DNA of 64,000 nucleotides from Trachythela sp. YZ-2020 (GCA_016169945.1 JADLSH010000383.1:1-64000); one strand, 5' to 3'; counted from the first letter of the stretch, positions 31,254-42,530 are shown. The notes: generated by a model from the sequence alone, not told the origin. Program-made: numbers and translations.

Positions 31254-31515
31254 TCAGTACCAAACGAGAATGACTGCTCGTTCGCTATTGCAAAAAAAGT
31301 GGAAGTGACGCTGCGACTGAAGAGTTACTTCGTCATTCGTGGCAGTTAGGTATCCCAGGTCAGGTACGTTGATGATATTATGGATTACAATGAGGCTGAC
31401 GTGTTGATTTCAAGACTTGGTGATTTGGAAGATTCAAGACAAGTGTGACTGATGCAAAGCTATCTTTCCACCAAAAAGAAAAATATGTTCCAGAAGATCT
31501 TCCACCATCCATGGA
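31254..31515 (+). repeat. ~262-bp direct repeat, copy 2
   Basis: Differs from copy 1 by a few substitutions and short indels. It is followed directly by the fold-back element. Confidence 0.85.
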
Positions 31516-31847
31516 CCTAAACTAAATGGGCGTTGGTTAGGTTCAATGGGACCTAATTTGGATACTGCATCGATATTCTGCTGTTGTACTATAAAAGGAC
31601 CAATTTGTACTATTTGATTATTTTGTACTATTTTAGGGAATTTCGTGTTATTTTTGGGGTTATTTTTGGGGGCTACTATCTGAAAATTATACATATTTTC
31701 GGGGACATACATACTATTTTATTTGTTCTCCTGCTATAAATGCTTCATTTTGTACTATAAATGCTCATTTTGTGCTATATTGGCTAATTCCGTGCTATAT
31801 TGGCTCATTTTGTACTATCCAAAAGGTTCCAGGACAAATATTCGTAC

Positions 31848-32773
31848 GCAAATGTTCGTATACGCAAATGTTCGTACGCAAATGTTCGTATACGCAAATG
31901 TTCGTACACGCAAATGTTCGTATACGCAAATGTTCGTACACGCAAATGTTCGTACACGCAAATGTTCGTATACGCAAATGTTCGTACACGCAAATGTTCG
32001 TATGCGCAAATGTTCGTACACGCAAATGTTCGTATCCAACTGCCTACGAGAACCCAAGGCCCTAAATGGCCGTAAACAGAGCTGTGCTGTCAATGATTAT
32101 TGTTGGACGCAGGGGTGGGTATTTATGAAAATGGTTGGGGGGCCGATGAGGCCAACCGATATCGGAGTGCACCCCCCCCCCCTCGGAAGACGAAAATGTA
32201 TTATGAAACCCATAATTCCTTATAACATCCCAGAATGTCGGGACTTCGGAGTGCACCCCCCCCTCGGAGGTCGGAAGTCTGAGGCCGGGGACAAATTATT
32301 GAGAATCTCAATACTAGGCTAGACCTATGGGCTAGGGCAGCAAAACATTGGGGGGGGGGCAAGCCTGAGATTGGCGGGGGGGGGCAAGGGCCCCCCAAAA
32401 GTATACAAATTGACACCGGTGGTTGGACGTCAAATGAACAACCCAACCTAACCTGACCTAACCTACACCTACTGGGGGCTCTGCCCCCCAGACCCCAATG
32501 TTGGCCTACCCGAAAAATGTCGCCCCCTCCCCACATACCTACGTTGCAAAGGAAAAATCACGCCTGCCACATTTGTCATTACCAACATTTTTTACTGGAA
32601 CCGCGATATTTGCGTATACGAACATTTGCGTGTACGAACATTTGCGCATACAAACATTTGCGTATACGAACATTTGCGTATACGAACATTTGCGTATACG
32701 AACATTTGCGTGTACGAACATTTGCGTATACGAACATTAGCGTGTACGAACATTTGCGTGTACGAACATTTGT
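31848..32773. repeat. 16-bp hairpin module 1
   Basis: Array ACGCAAATGTTCGTAT / ACGCAAATGTTCGTAC at 31848-32034, a ~570-bp spacer, then the same array inverted at 32605-32773. The spacer includes AATGATTATTGTTGGACG and runs of C and G, and mirrors the spacer of module 4. Confidence 0.9.
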
Positions 32774-32775
32774 CC

Positions 32776-33378
32776 GGAGACCGGATTCGGGACAGCAGAT
32801 ATGGGCGGATTCAGGAAATTGCGGGGAGGGGCAGCAGCGGATGCAGTTACGGACAGAAGTATACAGAGGCAGCTTCAGGTAAGGGAGGGGCAAGGGCGTA
32901 TTCAGGTAATTGCTTCAGGGTGGGGGGGGGGGAGGGGCGGAACCCGGTATGGAATTGGTGGAGGAACAGATAGTATTCAGGTAGGGACATGGGAGGCAGG
33001 GGTAGATATATGGGCAGATTCAGGAAAGAACAGAGGAACAGGGGCGGATTCAGGTATGTCGGGGCGAAGCAGACAAGCAGACGTGCATGGATCCGGATCC
33101 CGGGATCCAAGATCCATCGACCAATTAAACCGCGTGATCCAAGATCCATCATACGATTAAACCGTGGGATCCAGTGGGATCCAAGATCCATGGACCAATA
33201 TGTCATTGGATTTGATGACGCTGCAAGTAATTCATCTGAAAGAAAAGAAGAGTACCTACTGCAAATAGTGTTGGTGGAAAGGCTATTTCAACCCAAAGAA
33301 GGCTAAATTAATTGGCTGTTCTTCAATTAATGGCTATTTTGGGATCCAGGATCCATGGATCTTCTATCCTAGGATCCT
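32776..33378 (-). repeat. GGATCC-rich module A
   Basis: Contains GGCGGATTCAGGAAA-type repeats (32805-33055) followed by a cluster of GGATCC/GATCCA words (33090-33375). Inverted copies: 36870-37470 and 38060-38205 plus 39881-40365. Confidence 0.85.
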
Positions 33379-33382
33379 AGGC

Positions 33383-34095
33383 ACGCAAATGTTCGTATAC
33401 GCAAATGTTCGTACACGCAAATGTTCGTACAAGCAAATGTTCGTACACGCAAATGTTCGTATACGCAAATGTTCGTACACGCAAATGTTCGTACGCGCAA
33501 ATGTTTGTATCCAACTGCCTAGTACGAGAACCAAAGGCCATAAATGGCCGTAACCAGCTGTAAATTAGTATTGTGGACGTGAAATGACATAACCCAACCT
33601 AACCAGTCAGTGGTGTAACTTTACTGTTAAGTGGGGGGGGGCAGGTGCCCCCACAAATTTGTGATTTTTAACATTAACCCTATGGCGTTGACTGGAAAGA
33701 ATCGACCCCAAAATGCCAAATGCCCCCCATCATTTTGGATAAAGTTACACTACTGAACCTAACCTGACCTAACCTACACCTACAGGGGGGCTCCCCTAAT
33801 GCATTGGCCTAGCCTAAAAATGTCGCCCCCCACATACGTTGCAAAGAAAAAATCACGCCTGTCACATTTGTAATTACGAACAATTTTCTGGAACCGCGAT
33901 ATTTGCGTATACGAATATTTGCGTGTACGAACATTTTCGTATGCGAACATTTGCGTTTACGAACATTTGCGTGTACGAACATTTGCGTATACGAACATTT
34001 GCGTGTACGAACATTTGCGTATACGAACATTAGCGTGTACGAACATTTGCGTACGAACATTTATCCGTACGAACATTTGTCCGTACGAACGAACG
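33383..34095. repeat. 16-bp hairpin module 2
   Basis: Direct array 33383-33512, spacer with a hAT MITE inside, inverted array 33900-34095. Confidence 0.9.
33604..33755. mobile_element. hAT-like MITE, 152 bp, TSD AACCTAAC
   Basis: Ends CAGTCAGTGGTGTAAC and GTTACACTACTG; identical 8-bp flanks AACCTAAC (33596-33603, 33756-33763). The target lies in CCTAA-rich sequence, which could mimic a duplication, so confidence is moderate. Confidence 0.6.
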
Positions 34096-34424
34096 TACGA
34101 ATTGACAAAAAGTCCGTACGAAAAACAAACGTCCGTACGAACAAAAAGTATTGAGTACGCACATCCCGCTACCACTGGTTTTCAGCGTGTTGATTCACAT
34201 AGATTACCCTTGCACGTGCCTACTAGTGTGCCTACTAGTGTACCACGTGCCTACTTATTTCATGATTTTCACACGAAGAGAGTGTAGGTAAATGCGTCCT
34301 CGTTGCCTGACTATTCAGGCTGTTCAGGGTACGATCAGAATTATGAAGTCTAACATCAATGATGTTTCGTGTTCCATGGAGCGGTAAAAGCCATCCAGGA
34401 GGCCACGTGCGTGGTTCCATGACA

Positions 34425-34725
34425 ACTGAACCAGTAAAACTGAACCAGTGACAACTGAACCAGGACAACTGAACCAGGACAACTGAACCAGAGACAACTG
34501 AACCAGAGACAACTGAACCAGTGACAACTGAACCAGTGACAACTGAACCAGTGACAACTGAACCAGTGACAACTGAACCAGGACATCTGAACCAGGACAA
34601 GTGAACCAGTGACAACTGAACCAGGACAAATGAACCAGGACAGCTGAACCAGGACAACTGAACCAGTGACAGCTGAACCAGGACAACTGAACCAGAGACA
34701 ACTGAACCAGTGACAACTGAACCAG
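34425..34725 (-). repeat. 14/15-bp minisatellite CAACTGAACCAGTGA
   Basis: About twenty units of GACAACTGAACCAG with GT, GA or no spacer bases, giving 14- or 15-bp periods. Inverted copies follow at 34768-34963 and 35203-35390. Confidence 0.9.
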
Positions 34726-34730
34726 GACAT

Positions 34731-34766
34731 ACCTAACCTAACCAAACCTAACCTAACCTAACTTCA
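34731..34766 (+). repeat. CCTAA telomere-like run
   Basis: ACCTAACCTAACC-type units exactly at the turn between the two opposed minisatellite arms. It equals TTAGG on the other strand, the common arthropod telomere word, but is too short to be a telomere. Confidence 0.6.
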
Positions 34767-34767
34767 C

Positions 34768-35390
34768 TTGTCCTGGTTCAGTTGTCCTGGTTCAGTTGTC
34801 ACTGGTTCAGTTGTCACTGGTTCAGTTGTCACTGGTTCAGTTGTCACTGGTTCAGTTGTCACTGGTTCAGTTGTCACTGGTTCAGTTGTCCTGGTTCAGT
34901 TGTCCTGGTTCAGTTGTCACTGGTTCAGTTGTCCTGGTTCAGCTGTCCTGGTTCAGTTGTCCAGAGCCGTGTTCACGGCGGCTGCGTCCCTGCGTCTCTG
35001 CGGCCGGTTTAGTCCCCGCCCCCACGCCGTGACGTCACCCAGACGCAGGCTGCGGGGAATTTCGGCGGCTGCCCGACAGCGACCGCAGCAGTCGCAGGAA
35101 TTCCTGCGTCTGGGTGACGCCCGGTGACGTCACGGCGTGGGGGGCGGGGACTAAACCGGCCGCAGAGACGCAGGGACGCAGCCGCCGTGAACACGGCTCA
35201 GGTTCAGTTGTCACTGGTTCACTTGTCCTGGTTCAGATGTCCTGGTTCAGTTGTCACTGGTTCAGTTGTCACTGGTTCAGTTGTCACTGGTTCAGTTGTC
35301 TCTGGTTCAGTTGTCCTGGTTCAGTTGTCACTGGTTCAGTTTTACTGGTTCAGTTGTCCCTGGTTCAGTTGTCTCTGGTTCTGTCGTCTG
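34768..35390 (+). repeat. Minisatellite, inverted arm, split by MITE
   Basis: CTGGTTCAGTTGTCA units at 34768-34963 and 35203-35390, reverse of the 34425 array. The MITE at 34964-35199 separates the two parts. Confidence 0.9.
34964..35199. mobile_element. MITE with ~75-bp near-perfect TIRs
   Basis: GAGCCGTGTTCACGGCGG at the left end is mirrored to the right end, and the arms stay almost identical through TTAGTCCCCGCCCC to GTGACGTCACC. GC-rich, about 236 bp. The flanking minisatellite shows no more than a 1-3 bp duplication. Confidence 0.85.
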
Positions 35391-35654
35391 TCAACCCACG
35401 TGCGGTGCCGCGCCGCCGCCCCATCAGGGCCCGGTCATCAGTCTGGGCACCTGCACGGCGGCGCCAGAACCGGAAGCTGATTACAATGGGACTCGCCGCC
35501 GCTCCGCGCCGCCCCCCCCCCCCCCCCTCACCCTCATCCTCCAACTAATCCCGGGGCTACAGGGGCTAGAGTCTTCAGACAGGATGCCATGGGTATGAAC
35601 GCCTGCAGTTGGGTGTATACAATCCGAAAACGGCCGATAAAAAAGTTGGTCGGT

Positions 35655-36395
35655 CGTTTTTTACTTGCGAGCTCGCATTCGTTGAGGCCATGCGCGCCGC
35701 CGCCCGGCGTTGCAGTCTCCATAGAGAATGCATTGGCGGCCGCCAACGCTAACATCGGGCGGCGACCCGCGGCCGGGCGAAAAGGCCGTATATCGAGAAA
35801 CAGGGGCGGCGGAACCTATGGGGCGCTGGGGCGCTCCGCCCCCCCCCCTTGGGCGCCAAAATTTAACGTTAACCCTATGGCAGTGCATGGAAAGAAATGA
35901 CCCAAAAAGGCCTGGCGCCCCCCATTGACCAGACACGTTCCACCGCTGCTGTCGTGAAAACATACTTCCAAGTGCACCATAAAATAAGCTTGAACGTTTC
36001 TGGAGTAAACTGTGCCGTAGATTTAATCTGCGCAATTTTCAAGAATATCCATCGAACCGTTAATCAGTTACAAGCCAGTAAAGATCACAGTCAGACGGCA
36101 CATTGGCTGGCCGACATGCAGCAATGCCATCACTGTAGTTTGTAATCTGTTGATCGTAGAAATGTGAAAATTGCACAGGTGAAATATACGTCCAAAGTTA
36201 CCCCGCAAACGTCCAAATTGATTTTATGGAGCACATGGAAGCATGCTTTCTCGATATACGGTCTTTCCGCCCGGCCGCGTGCCGCCGTCCGGTGTTTCGG
36301 CGGCCGCCAATGCATTCTCTATGGGGACTGCGACGCCGGGCGACGGCGCGCATGGCCTCAAACATTGCGAGCGCGCAAGTTAAAAACTATTTTAT
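35655..36395. mobile_element. MITE with ~150-bp TIRs
   Basis: Left arm ACTTGCGAGCTCGCATTC ... TCCATAGAGAATGCATTGGC ... TATATCGAGAAA (to 35800); the right arm mirrors it from 36252 to 36395. A small hAT MITE sits inside. Confidence 0.75.
35801..35951. mobile_element. hAT-like MITE, 151 bp
   Basis: Ends CAGGGGCGGCGGAAC and GTTCCACCGCTGCTG; flanks TCGAGAAA and TCGTGAAA match 7 of 8. Confidence 0.75.
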
Positions 36396-36869
36396 ATAAT
36401 TTTTTCACTACTCCATTTTGAAAAAGGATGATCATACGCAGGCGTTCATGGGTGGTAGAAGTTGATTTGAAAAATTTAACCCCTCCCCGCCATTACCTGT
36501 ATCCGCTCCTGTCTCAACTCCCTTACTTGAATTCGCCCCTGTTTACCCCTGACTCCCCGCCATAAAACGAATCAGCCCTTGTCTTGCCACTGCCCCCCAG
36601 CCGATACCTGGATCCGCCCCTGCCCACCCACACTCGCTATTACCTGAATATGTCCCTGACTCTCTCCGCCATTACCAGAATCCGCCCAATTGTCTGCAGG
36701 CATGTGCCTGCAGATACGTTGTGGGTCTTGGATCCCATTGGATCCTGCAGTAGTATGTGGACCATGGATCTTGGATCCATGTTGGATCCCAGACTGGACC
36801 ATGGATCCTATTTTGATCCTATCATTGGATCCCTGTTGGATACTTCAAGGACCCATTTCTATGATCCTA

Positions 36870-37470
36870 GGATATAAGATTCCTGGATCCTGGATCCCAA
36901 AATAGCCATTAATTGATGAACAGCCAATTAATTTAGCCTTCTTTGGGGTGAAATAGCCTTTTCCCCAACAATATTTGGAGTAGGTACTCTTCTTTTGTTT
37001 CAGATGAATTGCATACAGCGTCATCAAATCCAATGACATATATAACTGGACCATGGATCTTGGATCCCACGGTTTAATCATGTGATGGATCTTGGATCCC
37101 GCGGTTTAATTGGTCCATGGATCTTGGATCCCGGGATCCGGATCCATTTTTGGATCCAGGCACATGTCTGTTTGTCTGCTGCCCCCGCCATACCTGAATC
37201 CGCCCCTGCTCCTCTGTCCTTTCCTGAATCGGCCCCTATATCTACCCCTGCCTCCCATGTCACTATACCTGAATACTACTGTTCCTCCCCTAATTCCATA
37301 CCGGGTTCCGCCTATGCCCCCGCGAAGCCATTACCTGAATCCGCCCGTGCCCCTCCATTACCTGAATCTGCCTCTGTATGCTTCTGTCCGTACCTGCATC
37401 CGCCCCTGCCCCTCCCCGCAATTTCCTGAATCCGCCCATATCTGCTGTCCCGATTCCGGTCTCCGGACAA
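36870..37470 (+). repeat. GGATCC-rich module B
   Basis: Same module as A in the opposite orientation: AATAGCCATTAATTGATGAA, then clustered GGATCC words (37050-37160), then CCTGAATCCGCCC repeats (37190-37440). It has no left-arm partner, so it may be a duplication. Confidence 0.85.
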
Positions 37471-38057
37471 ATGTTCGTACGGACAAATGTTCGTACACGC
37501 AAATGTTCGTACGCAAATGTTCGTATACGCAAATGTTCGTACACGCAAATGTTCGTATACGCAAATGTTCGTACACGCAAATGTTCGTATACGCAAATGT
37601 TCGTACACGCAAATGTTCGTATACGCAAATGTTCGTATACGCAAATGTTCGTATACGCAAATGTTCGTACACGCAAATGTTCGTATACGCAAATATCGCG
37701 GTTCCAGGACAAATATTCGTAATGACAAATGTGGCAGGCGTGATTTTTCTTTGCAACGTATGTAGGGGCGACATATTTCGGGTAGACCAACATTGGGGGG
37801 AGGGGGTGCGTGGGTTGTGGGGGCGGGGCCTCTGCAGACACTCAGGTGTTAGGTCAGGTTGGGTTATGTCATTTGACGTCCAACAATAATCATTGACAGC
37901 TGGTTTGGGCCATTTAGGGCCTTGGGTTCTCGTACTAGGCAGTTGGATACAAACATTTGCGTGTACGAACATTTGCGTGTACGAACATTTGCGTGTACGA
38001 ACATTTGCGTATACGAACATTTGCGTATACGAACATTTGCGTGTACGAACATTTGCG
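37469..38057. repeat. 16-bp hairpin module 3
   Basis: Direct array 37469-37697, short spacer, inverted array 37950-38057; close to the mirror image of module 2. Confidence 0.9.
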
Positions 38058-38312
38058 TGTCTAGGATCCTAGGATAGAAGATTCCTGGATCCTGGATCCC
38101 AAAATAGCCATTAATTGATGAACAGCCAATTAATTTAGCCTTCTTTGGGTTGAAATAGCCTTTTGCCCAACACTATTTGCAGTAGGTACTCTTCTTTTCT
38201 TTCAGGGCTGTGTGCATCTCCAGTGGGGACGAGAAGTTTCACTTCTGACGGCCCAACTGCTACCTGCGGCCTGCGCCACGCAGCGCCTTTCTTGTAGCGT
38301 CACACTACCGTG

Positions 38313-39338
38313 CACTGAAAGAAAAATTTACTCGTTTAGCGAGTTATGATAGTGTCTGAAGGGAGTTTCAATTATCCGGGGATATGGCCCAGTTAGAGTT
38401 TTGACCGAGTTTTGCTGGAGTTTTGACGGAGTTGTCTAAAATAACGCGACCAGAACGCTGAAAAAAACTCTCCCAAAACTCGTCCGGAAAAACTCTCCCA
38501 TTACTCTGACCGAGCACTCCCAGTAATCTGTCATAACGCTGGCATTACCCTGGCTGAAAAACTCTGGCATACTAATCGACGCGATATTATCGCCAGGACT
38601 CTACCCATGCTCTCAACACTAGCTAAAGTCGCCCATTTTTCCTGCAGAAAAAATGTCTGACATTTCTGAACTTAATGTCATGTCTGAATGTCACTTCATC
38701 TTCACTGCATGTCTGAATGTCAGACATCTCTGAAATTACCAGCCTCCACGAGACCACGAGATAAGTATTCATTTTGTATAATATGATGGAGAGTTGTTGT
38801 TGTTTTCAATTATACTGCCTGCCAACCGGTACACAGGTTTACATGACTGGATTATCCAAACAACGAACTGATAGCCAACCCGCCAAAAAAAATCAATTTT
38901 CATAATACGTGGACACGTATTATATATAAGCGTGTTAACATAGGACACTATCAGACAGCCAATGAAACGTAAAAAACACAACCAATCACAGTAGCTTTTG
39001 CTCCGATACACACTGGCATCTAGCGGTAAAAATTGTAACTAATAATGTGCTGCCACCTGTAGCGATTGACTGCCGCCTGCAGCGCCGCCTATGACGATGT
39101 GCCACAAATCACTCCCCCAAAACTCGGCGGAAAACTCGCCTGCAACTCTTGCAGACAAAGGAAGAGTTTCGGTGCCGAGTTTTGACAGTATTTCCAGGGT
39201 GGATTTCCTTCGCATTTATTTCCGAGGGTTGAACGCGAGTTTATTGAAGCGTTCTGCCGGAGTATGACGGCCTCGCAGCGTTTTGCGGGAGTTTTGGCCG
39301 TGACCATCTACTCCCCAGAGTTAATTTTTCTTTCAGTG
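38313..39338. mobile_element. Nested MITE-like element, CACTGAAAG ends
   Basis: CACTGAAAGAAAAATTTACT at left, complement AATTTTTCTTTCAGTG at right. The interior has inverted GAGTTTTGAC/AAAACTC words. Confidence 0.65.
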
Positions 39339-39344
39339 CACATT

Positions 39345-39830
39345 GCAAGCGTCAGAGGAGAGCTTTTGAAGATCGGTTTTCAAATCTGCATCACGATTGA
39401 ACGACGCAATGCACATTTCTACACGATTCCCACCTCTGCAAGCGCGCGCGGGAGCGCGGTGCACCCCAAGTCGACGTCGGATCACGCACAAAAAACCGCA
39501 CCGTGCGTTTGCGTTGCACTGCAAGCGGCAAAGGAGAGCGTTTGAAGCGCTTTTTTCTCAAATCTGCATTGCGCTTGAACGGCGCAATGCATATTTCCAC
39601 ACCATTCCCACCTCCGCAAGCGCGCGCGGGAGCGCGGTGCACCCTAAGTCCACGTCGGATGCCCGCACAAAAACGCACCGTGCGTTTGCGGTGCACTGCA
39701 AGCGGCAAAGGAGAGCGTTTGAAGCGTTTTTTCTCAAATCTGCATTGCGCTTGAACGGCGCAATGCATATTTCCACACCATTCCCACCTCCGCAAGCGCG
39801 CGCGGGAGCGCGGTGCACCGTAACTAAAAG
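39345..39830 (+). repeat. ~180-bp tandem triplication
   Basis: Two full units and one partial unit with CAAATCTGCATTGCGCTTGA, ACGGCGCAATGCATATTTCC, GCAAGCGCGCGCGGGAGCGC. The second and third are nearly identical; the first is more diverged. Confidence 0.88.
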
Positions 39831-40364
39831 TGAAACTTTTGTTACGGTTTTGTCCCCACTGCAGATGCACATATCCTCAGATGAATTACATGCAGCGTCA
39901 TCAAATCCAATGACATATATAACTGGACCATGGATCTTGGATCCCACTGGATCCCACGGTTTAATCGTATGATGGATCTTGGATCCCGCGGTTTAATTGG
40001 TCCATGGATCTTGGATCCCGGGATCCGGATCCATTTTTGGATCCAGGCACGTCTACTTGTCTGCTTCGCCCCCGCCATACCTGAATCCGCCCCTGCTCCT
40101 CTGTCCTTTTCTGAATCGGCCCATATATCTACCCCTGCCTCCCATGTCCCTACCTGAATACTACTGTTCCTCCACCAATTCCATACCGGGTTCCGCCCCT
40201 GCCCCCCCCCCCCCCGCGAAGCCATTACCTGAATCCGCCCTTGCCCCTCCCTTACCTGAATCTGCCTCTGTATACTTCTGTCCGTACCTGCATCCGCCCC
40301 TGCCCCTCCCCGCAATTTCCTGAATCCGCCCATATCTGCTGTCCCGATTCCGGTCTCCGGACAA

Positions 40365-41345
40365 ATGTTAGTACACGTGAATTTTCGTACGCAAATGTTC
40401 GTACACGCTAATGTTCGTATACGCAAATGTTCGTACACGCTAATGTTCGTATACGCAAATGTTCGTACACGCAAATGTTCGTATACGCAAATGTTCGTAA
40501 ACGCAAATGTTCGTATACGCTAATGTTCGTATACGCAAATGTTCGTACACGCAAATATTCGTATACGCAAATATCGCGGTTCCAGTAAAAAATGTTGGTA
40601 TAATGACAAATGTGGCAGGCGTGCTTTTTCCTTCGAACGTAGGGTGGGGGTGGGGGTGACATTTTTCGGGTATGCCAACATTGGGGGTGTCTGGGGCGAG
40701 AGCCCCCCCCAGTAGGTGTGGTCAGGTTAGGTTGGGTTATGCCATTTGACGTCCAACCACCGGTGTCAATTTGTATACTTTTGGGGGCCCTCGCCCCCAA
40801 TCTCAGGCTTGGCCCCCAATGTTTTGCTGCCCTAGCCCATAGGTCTAGGCTAGTATTGAGATTCTCAATAATTTGTCCCCGGCCTCAGACTTCCGACCTC
40901 CGAGGGGGGTGGGGGTGCACTCCGAAGTCCCGACATTCTGGGATGTTATAACTTATAAGGAATTGTGGGTTTCAAATACATTTTCGTCTTCCGAGGGGGG
41001 AGGGGGGTGCACTCCGATGTCGGTTGGCCTCTCGGCCGCGTCCAACAATAATCATTGACAGCACAGCTCTGGTTACGGCCATTTAGGGCCTTGGGTTCTC
41101 GTAGGCAGTTGGATACGAACATTTGCGTATACGAACATTTGCGTACGAACATTTGGCGCATACGAACATTTGCGTGTACGAACATTTGCGTATACGAACA
41201 TTTGCGTATACGAACATTTGCGTGTACGAACATTTGCGTGTACGAACATTTGCGTATACGAACATTTGCGTGTACGAACATTTGCGTATACGAACATTTG
41301 CGTATGAACATTTGCGTATACGAACATTTGCGTACGAACATTTGT
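40365..41345. repeat. 16-bp hairpin module 4
   Basis: Direct array 40365-40577, spacer mirroring module 1, inverted array 41113-41345. Confidence 0.9.
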
Positions 41346-41772
41346 CCTGGAACCTTTTGGATAGTACAAAATGAGCCAATTTAGCACATCATTAACCAAT
41401 ATAGCACGAAATGAGCAATTATAGTACAAAATGAATCATTTATAGCAGGAGAACAAATCAAATAGTTTGAATGTCCCAGAAAATAGGTAGAATTCTCAGA
41501 TAGTAGCCACAGAAAATCACCCCCAAAATAACACGAAATTCCCTAAGGAAATGGTACTATACAAAATAATCAAATAGTACAAATTGGTCCTTTTATAGTA
41601 CAACAGCAGAATATCGATGCAGTATCCAAATTAGGTCCCATTGAACCTAACCAACGCCCATTTAGTTTAGGTCCAATGAAGCCTAATTTACGCGCAAGTT
41701 ACCCCCAATCGGACCTAACTTGACTTCCTCTCTTAGGTCATATATGACCTAAGTTGTTGAGAGGACGTGTTG

Positions 41773-42530
41773 GATATTCGGACTCAGCGCATCGAGAAGG
41801 ACCTGTACCGACGTTTTCACGGCAATCCAAGTAGTCCGCTGAATCGGTCTATACTTGGTTATTTCGGTCTAACTCGAAAACTACTGGGAATCCCAGCAGT
41901 CTGACTTGATATTCGGACTCAGCGCATCGAGAAGGCCCTGTACCGACGTTTTCACGGCAATCCAAGTAGTCGTGGCTGAATCGGTCCTATACTTGCGTTA
42001 TTTCGGGCTAACTCGAAAACTACTGGGAATACCAGCAGTCTGACTTCAGATTCGGACTCAGCGCATCGAGAAGGCCCTGTACCGACGTTTTCACGGCAAT
42101 CCAAGTAGTCCGCTGAATCGGTCTACAGCTGGTTATTTCGGTCTAACTCGAAAACTACTGGGAAGTCCGCTGCAGTCTGACTTGATATTCGACTCAGCGC
42201 ATCGAGAAGGCCCTGTACCATTTGACGTTTTCACGAGCAATCCAAATAGTTTCGGCTGAATCGGCTCTATACTTCGGTTATTTCGGTCTGACTTCCAAAA
42301 CTACTGGGAATCCCCAGTAGTCTGATTTCAGATTCGGACTAAGCGCATCGAGAAGGCCCTGTACCTACGTTTTCACGTCAATCCCAAGTGAGGTCCCCGC
42401 TGAATCGGTCTATACTTGGTTATTTCGGTCTAACTCGAAAACTACTGGGAATCCCAGCAGTCTGACTTGATATTCGGACTCAGCGCATCGAGAAGGCCCT
42501 GTACCGACGTTTTCACGGCAATCCAAGTAG
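41773..42530 (-). repeat. 135-bp satellite, inverted arm, resumed
   Basis: Continuation of the array broken at 28953. Units at 41960-42400 carry many single-base insertions and small rearrangements absent from other units. Confidence 0.9.

Larger units (their letters stand above)
38206..39876. mobile_element. TIR element, 1.67 kb, TSD TCAG
   Basis: Ends GGCTGTGTGCATCTCCAGTG and the complement of GGATATGTGCATCTGCAGTG; both continue into GGGGAC and then AAGTTTCACTT. TCAG flanks both sides; module B shows the uninterrupted TTTCAGATGAATT. It contains a nested MITE and a tandem triplication. Confidence 0.75.
38060..40365 (+). repeat. GGATCC-rich module C, split
   Basis: 38060-38205 and 39881-40365 join to give a copy of module B, interrupted by the element at 38206-39876. 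Confidence 0.85.
31515..41672. mobile_element. Giant fold-back element, ~10.2 kb
   Basis: Outer ends are perfect inverted repeats for over 100 bp (ACCTAAACTAAATGGGCG at 31515; CGCCCATTTAGTTTAGGT ending 41672). Imperfect inverted homology continues for about 1.8 kb per side: a GTACTATAA-rich segment, a 16-bp hairpin module, a spacer with G/C runs, a second array and a GGATCC-rich module. Inside are two more hairpin modules, a third GGATCC module, a CAACTGAACCAGTGA minisatellite pair and at least five MITE insertions. No coding capacity is seen. It resembles Drosophila-type FB elements in design (satellite arms in inversion) but not in recognised sequence. Confidence 0.75.
28954..41772. mobile_element. 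12.8-kb insertion, TIRs, 7-bp TSD GATATTC
   Basis: Ends CAACACATCCTCTCAACAAC (28954) and GTTGAGAGGACGTGTTG (41772), extending inward through AGGTCATATATGACCT. Flanked by GATATTC at 28947-28953 and 41773-41779. The interrupted 135-bp satellite reads TGACTTGATATTC / GATATTCGGACTCAG, and removing the insert with one copy restores a normal unit. It contains a SINE head, a direct-repeat pair with a LINE fragment, and the fold-back at 31515-41672. Superfamily unknown; no transposase. Confidence 0.8.

Noticed and set aside
31723..32322. 200-codon and similar frames over the 16-bp arrays
   Set aside because: Both strands and several frames are open at once, as expected from a repeat without stops; peptides are simple repeats.
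34235..34745. Repetitive hydrophobic peptide frames in the minisatellite
   Set aside because: All three frames are open on one strand; a 14/15-bp repeat artefact.
34731..34766. Telomere or chromosome end
   Set aside because: Only a few imperfect CCTAA units, embedded in repeats.
31848..41345. CRISPR-like regular arrays of a 16-bp unit
   Set aside because: Units are contiguous with no unique spacers, arrays occur as inverted pairs, and the genome is clearly animal.
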